From positions 1-64,000 of the forward strand of contig JAFYQF010000015.1 in the NCBI GenBank assembly GCA_017559905.1: a stretch of 64,000 nucleotides of DNA, read 5' to 3'. The notes under the pieces were generated by a model. It saw only the letters and a list, made by a program, of their open reading frames with translations. It did no database searches and was not told the origin of the DNA. Below, one piece after another: positions 32,902 to 42,321 of the stretch. The stretch is from a bacterium (lineage in GTDB: Bacteria; Cyanobacteriota; Vampirovibrionia; Gastranaerophilales; Gastranaerophilaceae). A program made the position numbers and the translations under genes. Each line of letters starts with the position of its first letter. The stretch's first letter is position 1.

Positions 32902-33726
32902 CTAATTTAATAATTTTTTGAAAGCATTAGAAATGTACCTGATTTGATCATTTGCAAGAACTGCAAATTCAGTCAGGTCATTTTTTGCGTATTCCCCTGC
33001 AAGTCTGTGAATATGTACACCTGTTTTTGCAGCGTTAAATTCATCTAAACCTTGTGCAAGTAGTCCCGCAATAATTCCTGCAAGGACATCTCCGCTTCCA
33101 GCTTTTGCTAAAGCGCTATTTCGTTTTGTGTTGTTATAAATCTCTAAATCTTTTGAGCAAACTACAGTTTCGCTTGATTTTAGTACCGTTGTGCAATTGA
33201 ACTTTTGAGAGAGTTCTTTTGCAAAGAATTCCATATTTGTGATAATTCTGTCTACGTTGACGTCTAATAATCTTGAAGCTTCCTTTACATGAGGTGTAAT
33301 AATCAATCTTTCAGGAAGTTTTGGGTTACTCCATTCTGATAGAATATTTAATCCATCCGCATCAATTACTGTTGGTATGTTTGGCATCTGTTTTAAGGTG
33401 TCTTTAAATATAGCTTCAGCTTTTTTTGATGTCGAAAGTCCGCAACCAATTAGTAGTACGTCTGCGTTTTTGAGGTGTTGTTCTAAATCCGAAAGTGGTA
33501 AAAATACTACGTTTTGAGTTTGAGCTGAAACAGCATTAATAACACGTTCTTCGCTAGCCAAGAATACATAACCGCAACCTGATGTTAGCGCTGCTACGCT
33601 GGATAAATACGCAGCACCTGGCATATAATCAGAGCCTGCTATGTTTAATACTTTACCAAAAGTACCTTTGTTCGAAGCTTCATTGCGAAGCGGAAGTTCA
33701 TAGTCCATTTTGTCTAATAACCTCAT
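32902..33726 (-). CDS. nnrD: ADP-dependent (S)-NAD(P)H-hydrate dehydratase
   Basis: 274 residues: the YjeF C-terminal kinase-like domain alone, without the fused NnrE epimerase found in many bacteria. It repairs hydrated NAD(P)H using a nucleotide cofactor. Signatures are KGTFGKVLNIAGSDYMPGAA, LIGCGLSTSK, IDADGLNILS, IITPHVKEASRLL and the nucleotide site ALAKAGSGDVLAGIIAGLLA. The frame overlaps the end of trmL by 29 bp; an alternative ATG at 33708 would shorten this to 11 bp. Last gene of the run beginning with the Gfo/Idh gene. Confidence 0.92.
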   Translation of the reverse strand: MRLLDKMDYELPLRNEASNKGTFGKVLNIAGSDYMPGAAYLSSVAALTSGCGYVFLASEERVINAVSAQTQNVVFLPLSDLEQHLKNADVLLIGCGLSTSKKAEAIFKDTLKQMPNIPTVIDADGLNILSEWSNPKLPERLIITPHVKEASRLLDVNVDRIITNMEFFAKELSQKFNCTTVLKSSETVVCSKDLEIYNNTKRNSALAKAGSGDVLAGIIAGLLAQGLDEFNAAKTGVHIHRLAGEYAKNDLTEFAVLANDQIRYISNAFKKLLN

Positions 33727-34147
33727 AAGCTACTATAGCAACTGAATTTGAAAGATTAAGGCTTCTTTGACCTTCTCTCATTGGAATTGTAATTGCGTTT
33801 TTATCTGTTACATATTGCGATGGCAATCCTCTTGATTCTGGACCAAATACAATAAAATCACCGTCTTTAAATTCGACATCAGTGTATTTGCGTGTAGTTT
33901 TAGTTGTTAAATAATAGAAAGTTGCGTTTTTATTTTCATTAAACAACTCTTCCATTGATTCAACTTTGTGCAAATCAACACTATCCCAATAATCTAGGCC
34001 TGCACGCTTTGTGTACTTGCTAGAAAGAGAAAATCCTAATTTGCCTACCAAATACAAAGAAGCTCCAGTACAAGCACAAAGTCTTGCGATATTTCCTGTG
34101 TTTTGTGGAATTTCAGGTTCGTACAATGCAATATTTAGTCTTGCCAT
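33698..34147 (-). CDS. trmL: tRNA (cytidine(34)-2'-O)-methyltransferase
   Basis: 149 residues, a minimal SPOUT methyltransferase. TrmL methylates the ribose of the wobble nucleotide in leucine tRNAs. Typical features are LNIALYEPEIPQNTGNIARL at the start, then LGFSLSSKYTKRAGLDYW and the knotted cofactor site IVFGPESRGLPSQYV and IPMREGQRSLNLSNSVAIVA. AAGGTGA precedes the ATG. It lies 11 bp behind the pgsA-like gene and overlaps nnrD downstream. Confidence 0.94.
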   Translation of the reverse strand: MARLNIALYEPEIPQNTGNIARLCACTGASLYLVGKLGFSLSSKYTKRAGLDYWDSVDLHKVESMEELFNENKNATFYYLTTKTTRKYTDVEFKDGDFIVFGPESRGLPSQYVTDKNAITIPMREGQRSLNLSNSVAIVAYEVIRQNGL

Positions 34148-34158
34148 TCAATTTCACC

Positions 34159-34767
34159 TTATTTAAAAAGTTTGCCACTTTCTGCTACAACAGGAAGTGC
34201 TCTTACTATACAGAATATAATTGCAATCCACGCTAGTACAAGTCCGATTGTGTACAAGGTATCGTGTGCTGAAAGTGTTAGTGCAGGAATTTTTGCTGCG
34301 ACTAATATAACAAATGCTGCGACTTTAGCTACTGCATAGCTTATTCTCATAAATTTTGAAGAACAAATGAATTTTCCGATAGCTGAAGTTTGCATTGATT
34401 TGTCACCAAAAGCAGTCATTCCTTTAGAAAGCGCAACGCTTCTGATGCTATCTGTAGTGAAGGCTCTTGTTACACAGATGATTGGGAAAATCATAGGTAA
34501 CCAACCAAAAACGGCAAATGCAATCCAATATGAAGCTTCAACGATTCTGTCCCCCATAATATCTAAAACAGAACCAAGTTCAGAAGCTTGATTGTATTTT
34601 CTTGCGATGTAGCCGTCAACTCCGTCCATTGCAAATGCAATAATAGTTAAAACTGTTGCCCAAACATAAGCAGAAGTTGTTTCTGTGTATAATAATCCAA
34701 TTGCTATGAATGCAATGAAAACTCTGCTGATTGATACGATATTAGCTGTGTTATTTTTGATATCCAT
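34159..34767 (-). CDS. CDP-alcohol phosphatidyltransferase (PgsA-like)
   Basis: 202 residues, about five to six transmembrane helices. The catalytic motif is complete: DGYIARKYNQASELGSVLD continuing to IMGD (D-G-x2-A-R-x8-G-x3-D-x3-D). The enzyme joins a CDP-diacylglycerol to an alcohol at the cytoplasmic membrane. Length and sequence suggest phosphatidylglycerophosphate synthase, but the alcohol cannot be fixed by eye. GAGGG precedes the ATG. It lies 32 bp behind the Gfo/Idh gene and 11 bp before trmL, forming a probable operon. Confidence 0.85.
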   Translation of the reverse strand: MDIKNNTANIVSISRVFIAFIAIGLLYTETTSAYVWATVLTIIAFAMDGVDGYIARKYNQASELGSVLDIMGDRIVEASYWIAFAVFGWLPMIFPIICVTRAFTTDSIRSVALSKGMTAFGDKSMQTSAIGKFICSSKFMRISYAVAKVAAFVILVAAKIPALTLSAHDTLYTIGLVLAWIAIIFCIVRALPVVAESGKLFK

Positions 34768-34799
34768 TATAATTCCCTCTTTTACTGTTTTTTAGTATT

Positions 34800-35798
34800 T
34801 TACTTTTTCATTCTTGATAGTGCAAAGTTAACTTCGTCAAGTTTTTTCACTCTTTCACCTAACATTATTTTTTCAGCCTCTTCAAGGATTTGAGTTACCA
34901 TAAATCCGTTGTCGCCGTCAGAACGTGCTTTTTTGCCTGTTTCACAACAGCTAATAAAGTGTTGACATTCAAGTTTAAGCGGTTCGATTTCTAATACGTC
35001 TGGAGTTGTAATGTTTTGTGTATTATTTGCAAAGTTGTCAAAAACAACAAGTTTATTTTCAGGAACAGTATCATCCAAGATAGCTGTCTTTTCAGTACCT
35101 CTAACAAGAAGAGTTACGTGCTTTCTTGGAGTAATCCAACTGTCAGAAATATGACCAGTTACTCCGTCTTCAAATTCGATACCGATGTGTGTGATATCCA
35201 TAATGTCGTTTTGGTCAGAAGATGCGCCTATTGCTGAAATTACACGTTTTGGAGCTTTGCCAATAACGTAGCTCATCATTGACACATCGTGTGGAGCTAA
35301 ATCCCACATAACGCTTCTGTCGTTTTTGTGATAGTTAACATTCAATCTGTCGCTTTGAGCGTAAACAATTTTACCTAATACGCCATCTTCAATAAGCATT
35401 TTTAATCTGTTAACAGCAGGATGGTATAATAACAAGTGTCCAACCATCAATACAAGCCCTTTTTCTTGAGCTAGTTCTGACAAATCTCTAGCTTCTTGAG
35501 CAACTGTAGAGATAGGTTTTTCTACATAAACGTGTTTGCCTGCTTCAAGAACAGCTTTTACCAATTTAAAGTGTGTATGGCTAGGTGTTACGATAGCAAC
35601 AGCCGTGATATCTTTGTTGTTTATAATCTCATTAAAGTCTTTTGTTACTTTAACTCCAGGGTATTGTTCCAATACTTTTTTGCGATTTTCTTCGTCAATA
35701 TCGCATACCGTGTCTAATACGTTTAAGTTGTAAAAGTTGCGTACAATATTTCTACCCCACATACCGCAGCCTACAACAGCTATTCTTTGTTCACTCAT
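34800..35798 (-). CDS. Gfo/Idh/MocA family oxidoreductase (WlbA/WbpB-like)
   Basis: 332 residues. The Rossmann fold shows AVVGCGMWGRNIVRNFYNL; the family's catalytic lysine is in VYVEKPISTVAQEARDL; the substrate half has VMWDLAPHDVSMMSYVIG. This arrangement resembles UDP-N-acetylglucosamine (uronate) 3-dehydrogenases used in unusual surface sugar synthesis. The family is broad, so the substrate is inference. AAAGGGA precedes the ATG and a minus-strand TATAAT lies further up, making it the first gene of the unit continuing into pgsA-trmL-nnrD. Confidence 0.85.
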   Translation of the reverse strand: MSEQRIAVVGCGMWGRNIVRNFYNLNVLDTVCDIDEENRKKVLEQYPGVKVTKDFNEIINNKDITAVAIVTPSHTHFKLVKAVLEAGKHVYVEKPISTVAQEARDLSELAQEKGLVLMVGHLLLYHPAVNRLKMLIEDGVLGKIVYAQSDRLNVNYHKNDRSVMWDLAPHDVSMMSYVIGKAPKRVISAIGASSDQNDIMDITHIGIEFEDGVTGHISDSWITPRKHVTLLVRGTEKTAILDDTVPENKLVVFDNFANNTQNITTPDVLEIEPLKLECQHFISCCETGKKARSDGDNGFMVTQILEEAEKIMLGERVKKLDEVNFALSRMKK

Positions 35799-36005
35799 CT
35801 TTATCCCTTTTAAAATTTATGTGTAATCTATTCTTAAATTATATTACATACAAAGCTTTTTGTGCAAATATTTTAAAACTTGTTACGACAGGTTTATATA
35901 TGTAACAAAAACTTAACAAAAGGAGTAGTCATATTAAAGTTATTAACTAAATATGTCGTTAAACGATGTAAGGACACAAAAGGATGAAAGGAAAGGTCGA
36001 CAGTC

Positions 36006-37460
36006 ATGGGAATGGCAGCGTCACAAGCTAGATTTTTAGGCTTAACAGCTCGTCGTAATAACGTCGAGTTCGAAGGCCAACAAATAAATCAGCAACGCAC
36101 AGCGTTGTCGAACCAGTCTGCAAATTACTATAATGATTTGCTAGGTATGTCTGTCCCAGTTCCACCTTCAGTTGATAATTTTACAAAAACAGTTTATACA
36201 TTCAACGATGGAGCATTAACAAATGAAGTAACAGCTTTGATTGCTCAAAACGATGGTTCTTATACATTAAGCTATCTTTCAAAATGGCAAGATGATTATG
36301 TTCCAGTAGCTGCGTCTACAAACGTTGTTAACGTACAAAATGGAGTATATTATGTTGGCTCTCAAGCTATACGAGGATTGGGTGAAATCAATGCAACTGC
36401 GGTTGTTGGTAATTCAATTAACATAAACGGTGTTACATATCCCGTAATACAAGATCCTAATGGGTATTATGTTGAAAAAACTGAAAAAGTACCAGGAGTA
36501 GCACCTTGTACACAACAAGATATTGAAAATTTCGAATATTACCAATTTGACGCAAACTATGGTTCTGCAGTTCGAGTATATAAGGACAATGCAGCAGGTA
36601 CTTTCTATACTGAAGATGATAATGGTAACCAGACTACTTTGCAAGGTATTACCGAAAATGACTTGGTAATTTGCTTATGGGATGGTACACAAACAGATCC
36701 CGAATATGCTGTAACTTTAGTTACACCTAATGGTGATGGTACATACAATAAAGAAGTTTGGAATGATGAAATTGTTCCACAATATTTAACTCAAGCTCAA
36801 ATCAACAGTATTACAACTTATCCAGAAGTTGAAGATGATCCAAGATTAGCGGGACTTTCTGGTACTGAAATTGCTGGCGTTATGACTGAAGAAGCTGCTT
36901 GGGGTCAACAATTAGCAGATAAGTATGGCACAGATGAATGGGTTATTAGATACGTTCAAAACTCTTCAACTGGTGAATTTGTTCCATATTTCTATAAATT
37001 GTCTGATTTAGAAAATAATCAAAATAATGTAGATCAAAACGGTAATATTTTGACAAATATTCCTTGCTATACTATTGGAAGTGATACAAAAGTTCAAGAA
37101 ATCAAAGCTGTTGGTGGATGTTTAGTTGAAAGAGATTCTTCTGGTAGATTTGTATCAATTAGTATTCCTAATGATGATGGCTCTGGTACTTTTGCAGAAT
37201 ATGCACTAACAACAAGCGTAATTACAGATCAAGATGCTTTCGACGATGCTATGAACAAGTATGAACATGAAAAATACTTGTATGACCAAGCTATTCAAGA
37301 TATCAATGCAAAAATCGAAATAGTTCAAGCTGAAGATAAAAACCTTGAATTAAGATTGAAACAATTAGACACAGAACACAACGCTATCCAGACAGAAATG
37401 GATGCTGTATCTAAAGTAATCGAAAAGAATACTGAAGGTTCATTCAAAACATTTGGTTAA
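36006..37460 (+). CDS. Hypothetical protein with helical ends and beta-rich middle, 484 aa
   Basis: I have no named family for it. The N-terminus is helical (MGMAASQARFLGLTARRNNV, then QQINQQRTALSNQSANYYND). The C-terminus is a strong coiled coil (IQDINAKIEIVQAEDKNLEL, then RLKQLDTEHNAIQTEMDAVS) ending SFKTFG. Between them lie about 350 residues rich in G, D, N, Y and V, looking like short beta repeats. There is no signal peptide. Helical ends flanking a variable middle resemble the plan of flagellar axial and hook-associated proteins, which pair their ends and leave by a type III route. That is analogy only, since no flagellar gene is nearby. GGAAAGG lies about 9 nt before the ATG. Confidence 0.7.
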   Translation: MGMAASQARFLGLTARRNNVEFEGQQINQQRTALSNQSANYYNDLLGMSVPVPPSVDNFTKTVYTFNDGALTNEVTALIAQNDGSYTLSYLSKWQDDYVPVAASTNVVNVQNGVYYVGSQAIRGLGEINATAVVGNSININGVTYPVIQDPNGYYVEKTEKVPGVAPCTQQDIENFEYYQFDANYGSAVRVYKDNAAGTFYTEDDNGNQTTLQGITENDLVICLWDGTQTDPEYAVTLVTPNGDGTYNKEVWNDEIVPQYLTQAQINSITTYPEVEDDPRLAGLSGTEIAGVMTEEAAWGQQLADKYGTDEWVIRYVQNSSTGEFVPYFYKLSDLENNQNNVDQNGNILTNIPCYTIGSDTKVQEIKAVGGCLVERDSSGRFVSISIPNDDGSGTFAEYALTTSVITDQDAFDDAMNKYEHEKYLYDQAIQDINAKIEIVQAEDKNLELRLKQLDTEHNAIQTEMDAVSKVIEKNTEGSFKTFG

Positions 37461-37462
37461 TA

Positions 37463-38317
37463 TTACTTGTTGTTTTTATAGTGTTCCATTCTTATTTGGT
37501 GCATTTGGTCACATCTTTCGTAGAACAAGTCTTTGTCCGCAGGGTCAAAGTAGGTTACCAATTTATCTAAAAGCCCTTTTGGGAAAAGTGATAATCTGGC
37601 CATTTGATCAAGTGTATCATCGTTTAGTGGATACAAAGAACGGAAGTTTTTGTGGAAAATTAATTTTGTTTCATTGATGCATTGTTCTTCGTCAGCATAA
37701 GTCTTTTCGCCTAATTTGTATGTGACAAAATTAGTGTCAAAGAATACGCCTTTGCGTCTTTTCATCAAAATTCTGATGATGAAATCTAAATCTGACATCA
37801 GTCTGAATTTTTCATCAAAGTATTTTTCTTCTTCCAGCATTGAACGTTTGAAAACCATTCCTTGTCTAGCACAAGGCATAGCTTGGAACGCATTCAACAT
37901 AGCTGGCATAAATAGGAATGTATAACCTTCAGGGTGCCTGCAATAGGCGGGAGAAAATAGAAAATCTGCGTTTTCTGCCTCAAGGGTATTTACAGCATCA
38001 TAAAGTCCAGTAATATCGTGGTAAAAATCGTCACAACTAATAAATGCGACATATTTACCTTTAGCGTGCATAGCGCCTTTGTTTAGGGCATTGAATTTGC
38101 CGTAATCTTTTTCTGCAAAGAAGTTGATATATCCTTTGTTTTTGTAATCTTTAAGCAATTCAACTGTTTCGTCTGTAGAACCGCCATCAATAACAATATG
38201 CTCAATTCGTGGATAAGTTTGTAGTTCAAGTAACGAAACAAGTAAATTGAATTCATCAGCGTGTCCGTTTTCAACTATATTAAGTGTGGGTGTGATTATG
38301 CTTATTAGCGGTTCCAT
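37463..38317 (-). CDS. GT2-type glycosyltransferase
   Basis: 284 residues, GT-A fold. Signatures are ISIITPTLNIVENGHADEFN, HIVIDGGSTDETVELLKDY, FAEKDYGKFNALNKGAMHA and the metal-binding VAFISCDDFYHD, followed by RLMSDLDFIIRILMKR. It transfers a sugar from a nucleotide donor, probably for surface polysaccharide. The start is ATG 38317 with AGAGGA upstream; the longer frame to 38350 crosses the likely -10 (TGTTATATT). Its stop is 2 bp from that of the convergent gene. Confidence 0.88.
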   Translation of the reverse strand: MEPLISIITPTLNIVENGHADEFNLLVSLLELQTYPRIEHIVIDGGSTDETVELLKDYKNKGYINFFAEKDYGKFNALNKGAMHAKGKYVAFISCDDFYHDITGLYDAVNTLEAENADFLFSPAYCRHPEGYTFLFMPAMLNAFQAMPCARQGMVFKRSMLEEEKYFDEKFRLMSDLDFIIRILMKRRKGVFFDTNFVTYKLGEKTYADEEQCINETKLIFHKNFRSLYPLNDDTLDQMARLSLFPKGLLDKLVTYFDPADKDLFYERCDQMHQIRMEHYKNNK

Positions 38318-38480
38318 TATTAATTCCTCTTTTAGTCCAATATAACACAATATAAGGGGTTTTCAAAAAATGTTACGACTTGTAAATTTTACCCAAAAAA
38401 CAATCCAAAAAATCTAAAACATGAGTCATAATTATATAGGAATGGTAAAGTGTTTATTTTGAGGAAAATAGGAGTGTGGT

Positions 38481-39308
38481 ATGGAAAATGCGGTAAATAT
38501 CTCTCCGTCGATATCTGGTGCTGCTTCGGCTCTTGTTGGCTTGGGTGCAGGTTATGCTGTTGCGCCAAGAAAATACTCACTTGAGAGGCTGTTAATGCAG
38601 AATGAGGATTCATTTGAGAGAACTTTTTCAAAGGAAACTATGACAAATGCTTCTGTTGCAGAAAAGGAAGCGTTAGAAAATCTCAAAACAGCGTCAAAAA
38701 TCTATTTTTCATCTGGGCAAAAAATATTGAAAGATGAAATTTCGCCAAATGCAAAAAAATGGTATGAAATGATTTCCGAAATTCCTGTCAACAAAAATCT
38801 TGTTGATGATGTAAAAATTAAGCGTAACCTTTATTTGAAATCTTTAGAGGATAACAAATATTATGAATTAAAGAATAACTTAAAGGTTGCACAAGAGAAA
38901 GCTTTAGCGAATCCAAAAGATGTTAATTTGAATTTGGAATTAAAAGATGCAGCGAGAAAATTTGCGGATGTTCAATTGGCAGTAGAACCGTCTGCTAAAC
39001 AGTACCGAATGGCTAGAGAAGCTTTTAGAAATGCTAGAGATGAAGCTATGCTAACTTTGCCAGATAAAGGTAAAGCAATCAGCGTTCAATGGGACAAAGT
39101 CCGTAGAGCTATGTCAGACAGGGCAAACCTTATGTATGAGAAACTTTCAGTATTATCAAAATCTAACGATTTAGGTAAAGATTATAATTTGGTACGCAAA
39201 TATATTCCAAAAGCCAGAACGGCATCGGCATTGACCGGAGGAATTCTATCGGGGATGGCGGGGATTCTGGTTGGCGTTTACTCCGTAAATAAACTTCGTA
39301 ATACATAA
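38481..39308 (+). CDS. Hypothetical membrane/coiled-coil protein, 275 aa
   Basis: Family not recognised. It has a hydrophobic, glycine-rich segment at each end: residues about 10-28 (SGAASALVGLGAGYAVAP) and 248-268 (LTGGILSGMAGILVGVYSVN). Between them is a mostly helical, charged region with coiled-coil character (VAQEKALANPKDVNLNLELK). Both ends could sit in a membrane, with the middle as a loop or stalk on one side. AGGAG lies 6 nt before the ATG. It is a single-gene unit, convergent with dacB. Confidence 0.7.
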   Translation: MENAVNISPSISGAASALVGLGAGYAVAPRKYSLERLLMQNEDSFERTFSKETMTNASVAEKEALENLKTASKIYFSSGQKILKDEISPNAKKWYEMISEIPVNKNLVDDVKIKRNLYLKSLEDNKYYELKNNLKVAQEKALANPKDVNLNLELKDAARKFADVQLAVEPSAKQYRMAREAFRNARDEAMLTLPDKGKAISVQWDKVRRAMSDRANLMYEKLSVLSKSNDLGKDYNLVRKYIPKARTASALTGGILSGMAGILVGVYSVNKLRNT

Positions 39309-39337
39309 TCCTTCCATAATATCCTATCTGTATCCGT

Positions 39338-40687
39338 TTAATATTTATTGTAAATTGCTCGTATTATTTGTTCTTCTGTCGCTTTTTTGTCAGAAGAACT
39401 TGATTTTGCGTCTTGAATCATAATATCAAAAACCACAAGGTTTCCGTCTCTTGTTTTAATATATCCGCAAATAGCGCTAGCATCGCTTAATGTTCCTGTT
39501 TTTGCGAAAATAATATCTTTAAAATAAAGCATTCTATTTTTTAGAGTCCCTTCGCCCGCAGTTGGATAGAGATTTAAATATTTTTCAAAATTTTCTTTTT
39601 TTGTTTGTAATACCAAAAAATTAGTCATAAAATCTGCCGTCATAAGGTTGTTTTTAGAAACTCCGCTACCATCTGCAATTTTTATATTTTCATTTTTAAG
39701 GTTATTTTTTTTGCAATATTCGTTAAACATCAATATTGAATTTTTTATTGCACCAGTGTTTTTTACAAAATGACCGCCTGCGACTTTAAACAAAGTTTCT
39801 GCAGAAAGGTTGCTGCTGTTTTTCAAGCTATCATTTAGTGCAATATTTATTGGACGCTTTATTTCTTCAATCAAGTTCAAGCTTGAAAGAGGTAATTTTT
39901 TTTGAGGAAAAGCTCCATAATAGCCAATTTTATGTTCGATAATTGCTTCTTCTAGTTTGATTAAAAAATATCGTTTAGGAGAATTCACAGGAATTTTTTG
40001 AGTTTGTCTTGATGAGATAACTCCGCTTACATTAATAATATCTGGTGAAATGTGGTTATTTCTAGTAAAAGTTATATCATTTTCTTTTCCTGTAGTAACA
40101 AGGTTCATGAAAGTTACTGGATAGAAAGTTGTTAGTTGAATATTAGCAGGCGCTCCTTGTGTTTTAGGGTCAACAATTGCTGTAAGTAAGTTCTGGTCAA
40201 TGTTATAAGAGCTGAATTTTGGCATAAGTGGGTTTAAATCGTCGTCCCACTGCCAGCCTTCACCCCAAATTACACTGTCCATTACGTAATCATCAATATA
40301 GAATGCTTTTGGGTCGACTATATTTTTTTCGCTTGCGGTTTCTAAAAGTGAATTCAAGTCAGATTTTGTAAATTGAGGGTCGCCACTCAATTTAAGTAAC
40401 AGTTCATTATCTTTTGTTTTATATAGTGATGTAGTGAAGTTGAAATCTTCCCCCAATGTATCAAGTGCTACTGTTGAAGTTACTGCTTTCAGGGTAGATG
40501 CTGGAATTCTTGGGGTATGAGGATTAAGTTCGTATAAAATTTTTCCAGAATTTACGTTTCTTACTGAAATAGAAATCCCAGCTTTGTTTATATTTGATTC
40601 TTGAATAGATTTTTCAATGCTGAATGTTTTAGCTTGAACTGATACCCCTGCGCATAAAGCTAGCAATGTTATAAGAAGTTTTTTCAT
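39338..40687 (-). CDS. dacB: D-alanyl-D-alanine carboxypeptidase/endopeptidase (PBP4 type, S13)
   Basis: 449 residues with a signal peptide (MKKLLITLLALCAGVSVQA). The three serine-penicillin-site motifs are present: PASTLK (Ser64), ADGSGVSKNN (SxN) and FAKTGTLSDASAICGY (KTG). The large insertion between the first two motifs is typical of class C low-molecular-mass PBPs. It trims or opens peptide cross-links in periplasmic peptidoglycan. Its start overlaps the end of the nitrilase-like gene by 4 bp, so the DUF374-nitrilase-dacB genes form one tightly coupled operon. Confidence 0.92.
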   Translation of the reverse strand: MKKLLITLLALCAGVSVQAKTFSIEKSIQESNINKAGISISVRNVNSGKILYELNPHTPRIPASTLKAVTSTVALDTLGEDFNFTTSLYKTKDNELLLKLSGDPQFTKSDLNSLLETASEKNIVDPKAFYIDDYVMDSVIWGEGWQWDDDLNPLMPKFSSYNIDQNLLTAIVDPKTQGAPANIQLTTFYPVTFMNLVTTGKENDITFTRNNHISPDIINVSGVISSRQTQKIPVNSPKRYFLIKLEEAIIEHKIGYYGAFPQKKLPLSSLNLIEEIKRPINIALNDSLKNSSNLSAETLFKVAGGHFVKNTGAIKNSILMFNEYCKKNNLKNENIKIADGSGVSKNNLMTADFMTNFLVLQTKKENFEKYLNLYPTAGEGTLKNRMLYFKDIIFAKTGTLSDASAICGYIKTRDGNLVVFDIMIQDAKSSSSDKKATEEQIIRAIYNKY

Positions 40688-41508
40688 AAAACTTTCACCT
40701 CATATTTATTTTTTATATCGTTGAGTATTGTACACTCATCCCTGTATTCTTTCATTTTATCAAAAGAAAAAGAATAAGTCATAAAACCTTCTTTTTGGTC
40801 TTTTATTTCGGCTACGGTTTCACCTAAATAATCTATAATTCTTGAATGACCTATGTTTGTTGTTTTTTCGTCCACTTTGCCTGATTGAGTTAGGGCGACC
40901 ATAAAAGCTTGGTTTTCTATTGCCCTTGCTCTAGTTAAAGTTTCCCAAGGTATTGGTTTTGAAATCCCCCATGCAGCCATATTAACTAATAAATCAGCGC
41001 CCATTTTTCTATATTCCCTGAATATTTCAGGAAAACGAATGTCATAGCAGATGGTTATGCCTGTTTTAACGCCTTCGATATCAATTAAAACGCCTTTGCT
41101 ACCCGCAGTAATGTAAGAACCTTCTGTGCAACCGCAGTATGAATAAAGATGGTTTTTATCATAAATGGTTACAAGTTCACCTTTTTTGTTGAAGATAGGA
41201 CAACTGTTGTATAAGTTTCCATTATCATCTTTTCTAATAAAGCTTCCGCCGAGGATGTTTGTATTGTATTTCTTTGCTATTTCTGAAAGAAATTTAATTA
41301 CAGAGCTATCAGAAATATTTTGCGCAGAAGCTGTAAATTCCTCGCACGCCCAGCCAACTGTCCAAACTTCAGGCAATACTAAAATATCCACATTGGGTTC
41401 AATGTTTTCCGCAATGAGTTTGGTTACTTTTTCAATATTAGCTTGCACATTCCCTGTAACTGAATTTAGTTGAAGCGCTGATAATTTTGGTCTAGGTTGA
41501 GTTTCCAT
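40684..41508 (-). CDS. Carbon-nitrogen hydrolase (Nit2/omega-amidase-like)
   Basis: 274 residues. The Glu-Lys-Cys triad is visible: LVLPEVWTVG (Glu), TIYDKNHLYSYCG (Lys) and ITICYDIRFPEIFREYRKMG (Cys). The YDIRFPE context is characteristic of Nit2/omega-amidase enzymes that hydrolyse alpha-ketoglutaramate-type amides or repair damaged metabolites. The exact substrate is inference. It is the middle gene of a run: it overlaps the DUF374 gene upstream by 43 bp and dacB downstream by 4 bp. Confidence 0.9.
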   Translation of the reverse strand: METQPRPKLSALQLNSVTGNVQANIEKVTKLIAENIEPNVDILVLPEVWTVGWACEEFTASAQNISDSSVIKFLSEIAKKYNTNILGGSFIRKDDNGNLYNSCPIFNKKGELVTIYDKNHLYSYCGCTEGSYITAGSKGVLIDIEGVKTGITICYDIRFPEIFREYRKMGADLLVNMAAWGISKPIPWETLTRARAIENQAFMVALTQSGKVDEKTTNIGHSRIIDYLGETVAEIKDQKEGFMTYSFSFDKMKEYRDECTILNDIKNKYEVKVL

Positions 41509-42176
41509 GGTATTTCGTGTTTAACCTCTTGGTATATCGCTGGAGCTTTTTTATCCAAATCGAAAAGAGCATTTGCGATTTTGTCTTTGTAAACTTGGAA
41601 ATCTTCTTGCTCAATGTCAGAAGGTATATAAATAGGATCTCCATACACATTGACTAATCTTGTGTATAATAGCGGACTTGTCATTTTGTCCCAGCTTGGC
41701 AATTCAACAAAATTGAATTGAGGTGAATACCAAGTTACAGGAATAATTGGCACTTGAGATAGTTTAGCAAGTTTAATAATCCCATTTTTAACTTTGTATT
41801 GTGGTCCATGAGGCCCGTCAACCATGATTGCAGCCGATTCCCCGTTTTTTAGAGCTTCAAGCACTTGCATAGAACCTGATACTGCGCCTTTACGTTCTGC
41901 AGAACCGCTGATTGTTTTTAAGCCTAGGTTTCTTACGCAATAAGAAATAATTCGACCGTCTAATGATGTACTAATCATTACGTTAACTTTGCCTTCTTTA
42001 CGTCTAGGTAGCCCATATACGCAAAAGTGGTGTTTGTGCCAAATCGCATAAAGACAAGGGTCTTCAGGTGGCTCATTAATGTTTTTAATGATTGTACATT
42101 TTTCTTGTATTTTTAATATCCCATTAAGAACTTTAGTTACATACTTTTCGTTCTTTACATTAATCAATCTAACCAT
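41466..42176 (-). CDS. DUF374 lysophospholipid acyltransferase-like protein
   Basis: 236 residues. AIWHKHHFCVYGLP stands at the acyltransferase His position, and MVDGPHGPQYKVKNGIIKLA is diagnostic of the DUF374 family, followed by VPIIPVTWYS. These proteins are related to LpxL/PlsC acyltransferases and often accompany lipid A or outer-membrane genes. The acyl acceptor is unknown. The ATG lacks a clear Shine-Dalgarno, and a -10-like TGCTAACTT lies about 9 nt upstream, so the mRNA leader may be very short. First gene of the operon with the nitrilase and dacB. Confidence 0.85.
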   Translation of the reverse strand: MVRLINVKNEKYVTKVLNGILKIQEKCTIIKNINEPPEDPCLYAIWHKHHFCVYGLPRRKEGKVNVMISTSLDGRIISYCVRNLGLKTISGSAERKGAVSGSMQVLEALKNGESAAIMVDGPHGPQYKVKNGIIKLAKLSQVPIIPVTWYSPQFNFVELPSWDKMTSPLLYTRLVNVYGDPIYIPSDIEQEDFQVYKDKIANALFDLDKKAPAIYQEVKHEIPWKLNLDQNYQRFN

Positions 42177-42251
42177 AATAGTTTAAAGTTAGCATACAAA
42201 TTTTCATTTGGCAAGTTGGTTAAAATCCAATAAATACTATTAATGGTGGAC

Positions 42252-42279
42252 TTGCACAAATTCTTTTTTAAGATATAAT
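42252..42279 (+). promoter_or_regulatory. Promoter of the tig-clpP-clpX operon
   Basis: TTGCAC (42252-42257), a 16-bp spacer, TATAAT (42274-42279). The leader to the trigger factor ATG is about 36 nt and contains AAGGGA. Confidence 0.6.
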
Positions 42280-42321
42280 TCGGATAAGAGATACTATTTA
42301 TAAATAAACGAAGGGAAAATT

